Translations under genes and position numbers: made by a program
In this document: one piece after another, positions 5,998 to 11,997 of the stretch
Numbering within the stretch: the first letter of the stretch is position 1
How the letters are laid out: each line of letters opens with the position of its first letter
Notes under the pieces: model-generated
Database searches by the model: none
What the model was told of the DNA's origin: nothing
Seen by the model: the letters and a program-made list of their open reading frames with translations, nothing else
DNA from: Sphingopyxis sp.
GTDB taxonomy: Bacteria; Pseudomonadota; Alphaproteobacteria; Sphingomonadales; Sphingomonadaceae
DNA length: 32,599 nt
Assembly (NCBI GenBank): GCA_017745175.1
Contig: JAGHZY010000042.1
Coordinates: 1 to 32,599, forward strand
Direction of reading: 5' to 3'

Positions 5998-6888
5998 ATG
6001 GATCGGTTGCTGACGCTGGAGATGTTCGTCGCGGTGGCGAGCGAGGGGGGCTTTGCCGCGGCGGCGCGCAGGCTCGGCAGCTCGCCGCCTGCGGTGACAC
6101 GCGGGATCGCGGCGCTCGAGGCGCGGCTGGGCGCGCGCCTGTTCCACCGTTCGACGCGTGCGGTCGTGCTGACCGACGCCGGGGCGGGGTTTCTCGATCA
6201 GGCGCGGCGTATCCTTGCCGATCTCGCGGGTGCCGAGCGCGAGATTCGCGGCGCCGGGGCGGTGCCGCGCGGACAGCTTCATCTGACCGCGCCGGTGATG
6301 TTCGGGCGGCTCCACGTGCTGCCGGTCGTCGGCGCGCTGATGGCGGAGCATCGCGAGCTTTCGGCGCGGATGATGCTGATCGACCGCAATGTGCGCATCG
6401 TCGAGGAGGGGATCGACGTCGCGGTGCGGATCGGGCCGCTCGCCGATTCGGGGCTGAAGGCGGTGCGCGTCGGCCGGGTGCGCCAGATGCTCGTCGCGAG
6501 CCCCGCCTATCTGGCGCGGCGCGGGGCGCCGGCGGCGGTCGCCGATCTCGCGGGGCATGACCTGATCGGCACGATGGGGCCGCGCTCGACGAACGAGTGG
6601 CAGTTTGCGAGCGGGCGCTGGCGGCTGGGGACGCCGCCGCGCCTCGTCGTCAACACGGTCGACGGGGTGCTCGCCGCGGCCGAGGCAGGGCTGGGGATCG
6701 CGAACCTGCTCTCCTACCAGCTCGCCGAGGCGGTCGATGCGGGGCGGCTGATTTCGCTGCTGGCCGACGAGCAGCCGCCGGCGCTGCCGGTGCACCTGCT
6801 GTTCGAACCGTCGCGCGCGCGCCTGCCCGCGGTGCGGCTGTTCGTCGAGGCGATGAAGGCACGGATGCGGATGGCGGGGCTGGTCTGA
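5998..6888 (+). CDS. LysR family transcriptional regulator
   Basis: The 296-residue protein has the LysR N-terminal winged helix (MDRLLTLEMFVAVASEGGFAAAARRLGSSPPAVTRGIAALEARLGARLFHRSTRAVVLTDAG). A periplasmic-binding-like effector domain follows from about residue 90 (GQLHLTAPVMFGRLHVLPVV... to the C-terminus). The length is usual for the family. It is divergent from the PNPOx-GST-tautomerase-YdcZ operon with two palindromes between, so activation or repression of that operon plus autoregulation is likely. No Shine-Dalgarno sequence is visible before ATG 5998; the upstream bases are palindrome sequence, so a leaderless or very short leader transcript is possible. Confidence 0.95.
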   Translation: MDRLLTLEMFVAVASEGGFAAAARRLGSSPPAVTRGIAALEARLGARLFHRSTRAVVLTDAGAGFLDQARRILADLAGAEREIRGAGAVPRGQLHLTAPVMFGRLHVLPVVGALMAEHRELSARMMLIDRNVRIVEEGIDVAVRIGPLADSGLKAVRVGRVRQMLVASPAYLARRGAPAAVADLAGHDLIGTMGPRSTNEWQFASGRWRLGTPPRLVVNTVDGVLAAAEAGLGIANLLSYQLAEAVDAGRLISLLADEQPPALPVHLLFEPSRARLPAVRLFVEAMKARMRMAGLV

Positions 6889-6923
6889 GGAAGGTCGGCT
6901 TTGGGGTGGAGAGCTGCCCCTTT

Positions 6924-7011
6924 TGTGCACCCCGGCGAAAGCCGGGGCCCATGCGGTAACACGCTAAGTTCGCGTTAGAATTCTGGGCCCCGGCTTTCGC
7001 CGGGGTGCACA
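6924..7011. repeat. Extragenic palindromic element, two 28-nt arms
   Basis: The left arm (6924-6951) and right arm (6984-7011) are perfect reverse complements. Each arm folds on itself as CCCCGGC-GAAA-GCCGGGG or its complement. The spacer carries a weaker inverted repeat (TAAC...GTTA). The unit is flanked by a 13-bp direct repeat, TGGGGTGGAGAGC, at 6902-6914 and 7076-7088. It lies between lysR (stop 6888) and the convergent 69-aa gene (stop 7098). The form fits a REP/BIME-like extragenic element; it may also act as a terminator or mRNA-end stabiliser. Confidence 0.85.
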
Positions 7012-7097
7012 TCCCTATCGGCCGCTTCCGGTCGTTTCCTGCCATTCGATCCAGATTCACGATAAACGACCAATATGGGGTGGAGAGCGGACGGCAT

Positions 7098-7307
7098 CTA
7101 GTCTGTCTCTTCAACGCGTATGCAAGCGCGGAAAACGCCACCCTCTGTGTCCTGCCGATGCCAGACTTCGACTACATTGAAGTATTTAAAGTAGCCCGGC
7201 ATAGTGTCGATCGAGAGATATTCACCAATGCGGGGTAGAAACTCGAACTCCGCTGTGAATAGCGGCTCTAAGGCATCTTTGCGGTCAAAGGCTTCCACAG
7301 CTGGCAT
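7098..7307 (-). CDS. Hypothetical protein, 69 residues
   Basis: The frame encodes a 69-residue protein (MPAVEAFDRKDALEPLFTAE...). It has an ordered-looking core, EFEFLPRIGEYLSIDTMPGYFKYFNVVEVWHRQ, and a final FRACIRVEETD. The sequence reads like a small beta-rich domain (paired YF and VVEVWHR strands), not like a shadow frame. I do not recognise a named family. The opposite-strand frame over the same bases (7005-7238) is longer but has no protein-like order. A motif shared with the next gene upstream (7331-7349) lies 23 bp before the start. Function unknown. Confidence 0.65.
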   Translation of the reverse strand: MPAVEAFDRKDALEPLFTAEFEFLPRIGEYLSIDTMPGYFKYFNVVEVWHRQDTEGGVFRACIRVEETD

Positions 7308-7330
7308 GACGGCATGCTACGCAGGCGCGA

Positions 7331-7349
7331 GAATGTCCGCAAGCGGTCG
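7331..7349 (-). promoter_or_regulatory. Motif CGACCGcTTGCGGACATTC upstream of 69-aa gene
   Basis: On the minus strand the 19-mer differs at two positions from a motif at 7851-7869, which lies 26 bp before the lipoprotein gene. The two copies have almost the same distance to their start codons (23 and 26 bp). This could be a shared promoter or operator, or a dispersed intergenic repeat of sphingomonads. Confidence 0.35.
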
Positions 7350-7356
7350 ATAGCGG

Positions 7357-7824
7357 TCATTTGCAAAGGGCGTCGTCCTCGAGCCAATACCGAGCATTTT
7401 TACGCAGTTCAGGATCGCCACTCGTCTCGGCAATCTCAGTCATCATTTGCCGCGCCGTAGAGCAATCTTTGGGGCCAATTTTTACAGCTAATGAATGCTT
7501 ACCGGGTTCGAATCCGGCCTCTACCGAAAGCCGCAGCCACTTCTCTTCTTCCAGCAAATTTCTCGGGTCGGCGGCACGGCGAGATTCTCCTCCTGCCATC
7601 CCATAAAAGCGAGCAAGCCGATATGCGGCCTCCCCATCGCCTGCGCGTGCTTGCTGTTGGAGCGCAAGGCGTTCGGCGGGAGAAATGTCAAAGGGCGAGG
7701 CGCCATCGACACCTGCAGCCGAACTTGAGGCTTGAGCATCTGCCTTGCGATCAGAGGAATCGTCGCATCCACTTGTCATCAAGGCTGCTACACCGAGGAC
7801 GATAAGGGATGGTTGAGCGGTCAT
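7357..7824 (-). CDS. Sel1-repeat-like lipoprotein, hypothetical
   Basis: The 155-residue protein starts MTAQPSLIVLGVAALMTSGC. This is a lipoprotein signal sequence whose lipobox ends LMTSGC, with Cys20 as the likely acylated residue. A low-complexity serine/alanine linker follows. Then comes ALQQQARAGDGEAAYRLARFYGMAGG...EEKWLRLSVEAGFEPGKHSLA, which has the A-GD--A-Y-LA--Y and EA-KW---AA-G spacing of Sel1-like tetratricopeptide repeats. The C-terminal part (CSTARQMMTEIAETSGDPELRKNARYWLEDDALC) is helical, with two cysteines. It is expected to face the periplasm and to mediate protein contacts; no partner is evident. Confidence 0.75.
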   Translation of the reverse strand: MTAQPSLIVLGVAALMTSGCDDSSDRKADAQASSSAAGVDGASPFDISPAERLALQQQARAGDGEAAYRLARFYGMAGGESRRAADPRNLLEEEKWLRLSVEAGFEPGKHSLAVKIGPKDCSTARQMMTEIAETSGDPELRKNARYWLEDDALCK

Positions 7825-7850
7825 TATGAGGCGATCATGCCCCCTTTGGC

Positions 7851-7869
7851 GAACGTCCGCAACCGGTCG
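7851..7869 (-). promoter_or_regulatory. Motif CGACCGgTTGCGGACGTTC upstream of lipoprotein gene
   Basis: This is the second copy of the element seen at 7331-7349, with 17 of 19 identical bases. It is placed 26 bp upstream of the lipoprotein start at 7824. A shared position relative to two neighbouring starts is more than chance would suggest, but a dispersed intergenic repeat is an equally good explanation. Confidence 0.35.
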
Positions 7870-7902
7870 GAACCTGTCGTGGCCGATATCCCCGGCGAGG
7901 CA

Positions 7903-8367
7903 TCAGCGTTGGTGCTGCCGCCAGTCCGCGTAAAGATCGGGCCTGTCATCGAGACGAACGGGCAGGTGACGGATATCCATTGCCTGCTCGGCAAAGGGTC
8001 TGGCGAGATCCTCATAGACCGCCGCGGTCGACAGCCCGTAAGGCGCCCCGTCCTCGTTCGAATAGGCATAAGTCACCGCACCGATACCCGAGAGGCGCAT
8101 CGCGGCCATGCACATCGGGCAGGGATGGCCGCTCGCGAAGACCGAACAGCCGTCAAGGTCGGGCCCCAGTTTCTTGCTCGCAAGCCGGATCGCATTGAGT
8201 TCGGCGTGCGACGTCGGATCGCCGGTCGCCAGTATCTCGTTCACTGCCCTTGCGACGATCTTTCCGTCGCGCACGATCACCGCCCCGAACGGGCGGCCGC
8301 CTGTCTCGGCATTGGCATAGGCGAGCGCGAGCGCCTCGCGCAGAAATGTTTCACCGTCGTCCACCAT
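7903..8367 (-). CDS. Nucleoside deaminase (guanine deaminase/TadA-like CDA fold)
   Basis: The 154-residue protein has the zinc-dependent cytidine-deaminase fold signature: His54-Ala-Glu56 (SHAELNAI) with Cys83 and Cys86 (HPCPMC). The N-terminal RPFGAVIVRDGKIVARAVNEILATGDPTSHAE and the C-terminal SNEDGAPYGLSTAAVYEDLARP resemble guanine-deaminase-type members more than the tRNA adenosine deaminase TadA. Deamination of guanine or a related purine base is the likely reaction. The gene start overlaps the end of the upstream alpha/beta hydrolase gene by 17 nt, so the two are probably co-transcribed. Confidence 0.9.
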   Translation of the reverse strand: MVDDGETFLREALALAYANAETGGRPFGAVIVRDGKIVARAVNEILATGDPTSHAELNAIRLASKKLGPDLDGCSVFASGHPCPMCMAAMRLSGIGAVTYAYSNEDGAPYGLSTAAVYEDLARPFAEQAMDIRHLPVRLDDRPDLYADWRQHQR

Positions 8368-9358
8368 CCGCCATTTGCTCCGGTCCGAGTTCGGCGTTCA
8401 GGAATGCCACGATCTTCGGCCAACTGTCGATACGCGCGGCGGCATTGCCTTCCGCCGTGCCCCCGAGCTTGCTCCATTTCTTCGCGGCGGTCGCATCGGT
8501 GAAAGGCACGCCCATTCCGGCGTGGCCCGCATTCTTGTAACGAAGCACGACCGGTGCCGCCGAACCTGCCTTCACCGCGCGCGCAACGATCTGGTCGGTC
8601 ATCGGGCAACTCGGCCATAGCTTCTCGGCCTCGCCGCAGACGAGCAGCAGCTTGCCCTTAAACTTCTCGACCGGGATGATTGCCGCTGGGTTCTTATCCA
8701 ACGCCTTCAGCCCGTTCACGAATACCGGCATCAGCCCGTCGCCGCCCGGTTGCCCTTTATAGGCCAAGTGCGGCAAGGGCTTGCCGCCTTCGCTCCACGA
8801 CGAGCTGAACGATCCGAACATGTAATTTTCGCCGGTCATGCCATCCCACACGACGCTTGACGGCATACCGAGCACTGCTGCCCGGATACCCGGATAGCGC
8901 GTCGCAACGACCAGCCCCGCCTCGGCGCCTTTCGAATAGCCGACGATGCCGAGGCGCGCGGGATCGACGCCGGATCGCGCCTTGAGCCAGTCGAGACCCT
9001 TGGTGAAATCTTCGAGCGGGATATTCTTGAGCTTCGCCGATTTGCCCGGCGCATTATGATAGGCGAGCTGGAGCGTACTGTAGCCCTCGGCCTGCAACAG
9101 CAGCGCCAGCGCGCGCATGTCCTTGCCGAGCCCGCCCTCGGACCCGCCGAGGAGCAGGATCGCCGGATGCGGGCCGGTGCCGGCGGCCGGATAGTAATTG
9201 GCAAGAATGCCGTCGCCCGCGATCCGCTGTCCCGTCGGGCCGGCGTCGGCGAGCTTCGCAGGCGGGGGTGGCTGGGTCAGCATCCAGGCAAAGCCGCCGC
9301 CGCCGATCACGACGAGCGCGCCGAGCACCCCCAAAGCTATTTTCCACCTGCGCTTCAT
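8351..9358 (-). CDS. Membrane-anchored alpha/beta hydrolase (BAAT/acyl-CoA thioester hydrolase C-domain type)
   Basis: The 335-residue protein has an N-terminal membrane anchor or signal (KIALGVLGALVVIGGGGFAWML, residues 6-27). The alpha/beta hydrolase domain carries GGSEGG near residue 71, nucleophile motif G-Y-S142-K-G and a late His279 in NAGHAG. The order LLVCGEAEKLWPSCPMTDQI matches the BAAT C-terminal family, in which Asp usually occupies the acid position before WPS; here glutamates are at that place (residues 243 and 245). The substrate is unknown, with esters or thioesters likely. The AT-rich region just upstream contains a 35-bp inverted repeat. It overlaps the deaminase gene by 17 nt. 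Confidence 0.87.
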   Translation of the reverse strand: MKRRWKIALGVLGALVVIGGGGFAWMLTQPPPPAKLADAGPTGQRIAGDGILANYYPAAGTGPHPAILLLGGSEGGLGKDMRALALLLQAEGYSTLQLAYHNAPGKSAKLKNIPLEDFTKGLDWLKARSGVDPARLGIVGYSKGAEAGLVVATRYPGIRAAVLGMPSSVVWDGMTGENYMFGSFSSSWSEGGKPLPHLAYKGQPGGDGLMPVFVNGLKALDKNPAAIIPVEKFKGKLLLVCGEAEKLWPSCPMTDQIVARAVKAGSAAPVVLRYKNAGHAGMGVPFTDATAAKKWSKLGGTAEGNAAARIDSWPKIVAFLNAELGPEQMADGGRR

Positions 9359-9374
9359 GGCCGCCCTCCCTGCT

Positions 9375-9409
9375 GCCCGACTGTATTATTCATATATAAC
9401 AGTTCGGGC
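9375..9409. promoter_or_regulatory. Inverted repeat GCCCGA-CTGT...ACAG-T-TCGGGC before the hydrolase gene
   Basis: Arms of 10 and 11 nt, with a one-base bulge, flank an AT-only core (9385-9398 region, TATTATTCATATATA-like). The element sits 17 bp upstream of the hydrolase start at 9358. AT-rich cores between GC-rich arms suit a promoter -10 region inside an operator. No cognate regulator is encoded next to it. Confidence 0.45.
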
Positions 9410-9422
9410 ATGTGCAAGACAT

Positions 9423-9463
9423 GTTAAAGGGCGCGCGCGACGGTGTCCCGCGCGCCCTTTAAC
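9423..9463 (-). terminator. Stem-loop after the SRPBCC gene, probable terminator
   Basis: GTTAAAGGGCGCGCG (9423-9437) and CGCGCGCCCTTTAAC (9449-9463) are perfect 15-bp arms with an 11-nt loop. The structure lies 15 bp beyond the stop of the SRPBCC gene (minus strand) and before the next minus-strand gene. The 3' arm ends CCCTTTAAC, a weak U-stretch, which suits termination of the arsR-SRPBCC operon. Confidence 0.65.
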
Positions 9464-9477
9464 AGGCATGCCGGGCG

Positions 9478-10017
9478 TCAGCCGAACAGCCGCTCGGCAT
9501 ATTCGGTGCGCAGCCGGGTCCAGTTGTCCCAGTGCGGTGCCGCCTCCGAACCGCGCGTCCGCGCCTCGAGCACATCGAGATGCGCGTGCCAGCCCGCGCT
9601 GACGTTAAGCCGCACCTCGGGGTCCTCGATCCGTTTATGGACGATCGTTAGCAACACCTCGTCGCCCTTTTCCTCGAGCGTGAAGGTCACGCCGCCGGTG
9701 CTGCCCCAGCTGATCGACAGAAGGTGCGGCGCGTCGACCGCAACGATCTCGCACAGCATCCGGTGCTCTTCGCCGAAACCGTCGGGACGCGTGCCCGGCG
9801 GGTCTGTGAGTTCGTCGTTGCGCCACACCAGCTCGACCGGCGCACCGACCCTTTCTTCCATCGCGCCCGCCGCAAGCCATTGGCGGCGCAACTCGCCGTC
9901 GGTGAGATAGGCCCAGATCCGGTCGACCGGACCGGGGAGCAGGCGGGTAATCGTCAGCGTTGCGGGTTCGGTGAGCAACCCGTAACGGCCCTGATCAAGC
10001 ATCGTCGTCATCGTCAT
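9478..10017 (-). CDS. SRPBCC (AHSA1/START-like) domain protein
   Basis: The 179-residue protein (MTMTTMLDQGRYGLLTEPATL...) has the Aha1/START-like pattern: TITRLLPGPVDRIWAYLTDGELRRQWLAAG at the N-terminus, VDAPHLLSISWG and TGGVTFTLEEKGDEVLLTIVHKRI in the middle, and GWHAHLDVLEARTRG near the end. This fold binds hydrophobic ligands. Proteins encoded after a small ArsR regulator are a very common pair of unknown substrate. The start at 10017 overlaps the arsR stop (ATGA), and the upstream open frame lacks family sequence. It is last in the operon and is followed by a stem-loop. Confidence 0.92.
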   Translation of the reverse strand: MTMTTMLDQGRYGLLTEPATLTITRLLPGPVDRIWAYLTDGELRRQWLAAGAMEERVGAPVELVWRNDELTDPPGTRPDGFGEEHRMLCEIVAVDAPHLLSISWGSTGGVTFTLEEKGDEVLLTIVHKRIEDPEVRLNVSAGWHAHLDVLEARTRGSEAAPHWDNWTRLRTEYAERLFG

Positions 10018-10394
10018 TCTCCTTCTTTCCCGGGGAGGGGTTTCCTGGGGGGCGGGGGCGGCGCGGCATCCTCGGCGCGCAGGATTTTCTCGAGCGCGTC
10101 GAGACGGCCGCTCCAGAAGCGGCGATAGATGCCGAGCCACTGGTCGGCGCGCATCAGCGGGACGGGATCGAGACTGCAGACATGCGTGCGCCCGCGAATG
10201 TCGCGGCGGACGAGCCCTGCGGCTTCGAGCACCTTGATGTGCTTCGACGCCGCGGCAAGCGACATGACGAAGGGTTCGGCGAGCTCGCCAACCGTGCGTT
10301 CGCCGTCGGCGAGCTCGCCGAGCATTGCGCGTCGCGTCGTATCGCCGAGCGCGTGGAAGATCGTGTCGAGGGTGTGCGAATCATGTTCAACCAT
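10014..10394 (-). CDS. ArsR/SmtB family transcriptional regulator
   Basis: The 126-residue protein has a canonical ArsR winged helix (LDTIFHALGDTTRRAMLGELADGERTVGELAEPFVMSLAAASKHIKVLEAAGLVRRDIRGRTHVCSLD). It lacks the metal-binding ELCVCDL-type cysteines; its wing and FWSGRLDALEKIL tail are those of the subgroup paired with SRPBCC proteins. The tail carries a proline-rich run (PPPPPRKPLPGK). The start at 10394 is the only ATG in frame and has no Shine-Dalgarno. The start codon sits in the middle of a palindromic operator and at the expected transcription start of a TTGACA promoter, so the mRNA is probably leaderless. Autoregulation is very likely. Confidence 0.94.
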   Translation of the reverse strand: MVEHDSHTLDTIFHALGDTTRRAMLGELADGERTVGELAEPFVMSLAAASKHIKVLEAAGLVRRDIRGRTHVCSLDPVPLMRADQWLGIYRRFWSGRLDALEKILRAEDAAPPPPPRKPLPGKEGE

Positions 10395-10442
10395 ATGGTT
10401 GAATATGACGTGCCCGATTTAATTGTCAACCGATTGGTTGAA
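10386..10442 (-). promoter_or_regulatory. ArsR promoter with two operators TCAACC-N4-GGTTGA
   Basis: TTCAACC-ATAT-GGTTGAA (10386-10403) and TCAACC-GATT-GGTTGA (10426-10441) share both arms and spacer length; their centres are 39 bp apart. On the minus strand a perfect -35 TTGACA (10429-10424) lies within the upstream operator. A CATATT -10 (10407-10402, 16-bp spacer) touches the downstream one, whose arms flank the start codon ATG at 10394-10392. Two dimers would block both promoter elements and translation initiation. Confidence 0.8.
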
Positions 10443-11129
10443 TTATTTCGTATCGATCCCCGCAATCCGGTTTCCGGCATCCTCGCGATAGAGCGTCCAG
10501 TCGGCCGGACATTTGTTCACGGCCTTCGGCAGTCCCTGCATGCCTTCGGTGATCCAGCAATCGTTGAAGATCGAACAATAGCAGGCACGGACCTTGAGCT
10601 TCCACCGTTCGCGGTTGAACGTCTGCCAGACCTTCTCGGACGCGGGGGTGCGCGGAAAGCTGACGAACTCGATGGTTTCACCGGGCCGCGCCGCGATCCC
10701 GGTCGAAGGCGAGGTGGAAAAGGTCAGGGCGCGTGCGTCGGTACCCGTGCAGCACGTCCTGAGCAGTTCGATCGGGGTGGCCATCGGCTTGCCTTCATAG
10801 CGGATTTCCATGGGGCCGAGAATCGCAGGGCCGACGCCATTGTTCGTCAGCGTCAGCGCAATATCCTGATTGCCGTCCTTGTCCCCATTGCTTGTCCCGA
10901 AGGTCACGAAGGGCATTACGCCGCCCGTCTGCATCTTCTGCGTCGCGTCGGCCTGGACGAAGGCGAAATAAGCGAGTGCGAGCGAAGCGATCAGCGCGGG
11001 CAGGCCGATCAGGAAATGCGCGATCGTGATCAGCGGCAGGTAACGCAGCAGGCGCGTCCCGATCGCCACGGCGCCCGGCGCGGACATGGCAGGCTCGGGC
11101 GCGGCGTCACGGTTCGGCGCTTCGCTCAT
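10443..11129 (-). CDS. Hypothetical protein with one N-terminal membrane segment
   Basis: The 228-residue protein starts MSEAPNRDAAPEPAMSAPG. It has one or two hydrophobic segments between about residues 30 and 60 (YLPLITIAHFLIGLPALIASLALAYFAFVQA). A soluble domain of roughly 165 residues follows, with VTFGTSNGDKDGNQDIALTLTNNGVGPAILGPMEIRYEG, which looks like a beta-sandwich, and five cysteines clustered in CCTGTDA, CYCSIFNDCW and KCPADW. These suggest disulfides in the periplasm. I do not recognise a named family. ATG 11129 is preferred to GTG 11132 because of AAAGAGGA at a proper distance. It ends 1 bp beyond the upper arsR operator and is divergent from the cyclophilin gene. Confidence 0.8.
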   Translation of the reverse strand: MSEAPNRDAAPEPAMSAPGAVAIGTRLLRYLPLITIAHFLIGLPALIASLALAYFAFVQADATQKMQTGGVMPFVTFGTSNGDKDGNQDIALTLTNNGVGPAILGPMEIRYEGKPMATPIELLRTCCTGTDARALTFSTSPSTGIAARPGETIEFVSFPRTPASEKVWQTFNRERWKLKVRACYCSIFNDCWITEGMQGLPKAVNKCPADWTLYREDAGNRIAGIDTK

Positions 11130-11228
11130 CACGTTCCTCTTTCGCTCGTTCGGTGGGCATGCCTAGACGGGCTTTCGGGATTTTCCAATCGCTCTGAAAC
11201 CACTCGCATCGATCGGCGCATTGCGCTT

Positions 11229-11936
11229 ATGATCCATGCCATGCCGATCATGCTTCTTTCCGCGTTGGCGCTCGCCGCCCAATCGATCCCCGTTCCGCCG
11301 CAGGCCACGCAATTGCCGCCGCCGGTGCCGCCGGTCCCCGCGCCCGTCGCCCCGGTGGTCGAGGCCGACGCGCGGCCCCATGTCGCACTCGTCACCGATC
11401 TCGGCACGATCACCGTGCGGATCGAGAACAGGCGTGCGCCGGTCACGGCCGCGAACTTCCTGCGCTATGTCGATACGAAGCGGATGGACGGGTTCAAATT
11501 CTATCGCTCGACGAAGAGCTGGGGCCCGGCCAATCAGCTGGTTCAGGCGGGCAACCGCGGCGACGCACGCAAGAATTTCGCAGCCATCGCGCACGAGCCG
11601 ACCAAGGTGACCGGGCTCACCAATTGCAAGGGCGCGCTGTCGATGGCGCGGCTCAACCCCGGCGATGCGACGAGCGATTTCTTCCTGCTGCTGTCCGACA
11701 TCAAGGGGTTCGACAGCGACGCGCCGGGCGGCGACGGTGCGGGCTTTGCGGTGTTCGGGGAAATCGTCGGCGGGGCTGATGTCGTCGAAGCGATCTTCAA
11801 CGCCCCCATCTCGCCAACCGCGGGCGAGGGCGTGATGGTCGGCCAGATGCTTGAACCCCAAGTGACGATCAGGACCGCGCGCCGCGTCCCCGCACCGGCC
11901 AGCGTGCCGCAAGGATGCGTCGTCAAGGCGCCGTAA
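11229..11936 (+). CDS. Cyclophilin-type peptidyl-prolyl cis-trans isomerase, secreted
   Basis: The 235-residue protein has a signal peptide (MIHAMPIMLLSALALAAQS), a proline/valine-rich linker (about residues 20-46) and a cyclophilin domain. The domain shows VTDLGTITVRIENRRAPVTAANFLRYVDTKRMDGFKFYRS, LSMARLNPGDATSDFFLLLSD and GFAVFGEIVGGADVVEAI. The active-site arginine of eukaryotic cyclophilins is not conserved in this bacterial subgroup (FYRSTKSW replaces FHRVI), so catalytic efficiency is uncertain. It probably assists folding in the periplasm. The start at 11229 is the first Met of the signal peptide; 11241 is an alternative, and neither has a clear Shine-Dalgarno. It precedes bamD by 61 bp. 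Confidence 0.9.
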   Translation: MIHAMPIMLLSALALAAQSIPVPPQATQLPPPVPPVPAPVAPVVEADARPHVALVTDLGTITVRIENRRAPVTAANFLRYVDTKRMDGFKFYRSTKSWGPANQLVQAGNRGDARKNFAAIAHEPTKVTGLTNCKGALSMARLNPGDATSDFFLLLSDIKGFDSDAPGGDGAGFAVFGEIVGGADVVEAIFNAPISPTAGEGVMVGQMLEPQVTIRTARRVPAPASVPQGCVVKAP

Positions 11937-11963
11937 AGCTGCGCCGGTCCCGTATCATTTATT

Positions 11964-11991
11964 TTGCGTTCATGCGCGCTGTGGCTATACC
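11964..11991 (+). promoter_or_regulatory. Candidate bamD promoter
   Basis: TTGCGT at 11964-11969 and TATACC at 11986-11991 are separated by 16 bp, giving reasonable -35/-10 matches. Transcription would begin around 11998, which is the A of the annotated bamD ATG. The message would then be leaderless, or translation would begin at the internal ATG 12028. Confidence 0.4.
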
Positions 11992-11997
11992 GCGCGC

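Noticed and set aside
6924..7011. Possible CRISPR repeat or tRNA-like fold
   Set aside because: Only two inverted copies, no regular direct repeats and spacers; no tRNA T-loop or anticodon pattern. It is an extragenic palindrome.
7005..7238. 77-residue plus-strand frame opposite the 69-aa gene
   Set aside because: The minus-strand frame has a more protein-like sequence and a start spaced from a recurring upstream motif. Both cannot be confirmed; this one is less likely.
10182..11228. N-terminal extension of the cyclophilin frame
   Set aside because: The frame is open but antisense to arsR and the membrane-anchored hypothetical gene. A signal peptide begins exactly at 11229, so the extension is not part of the protein.
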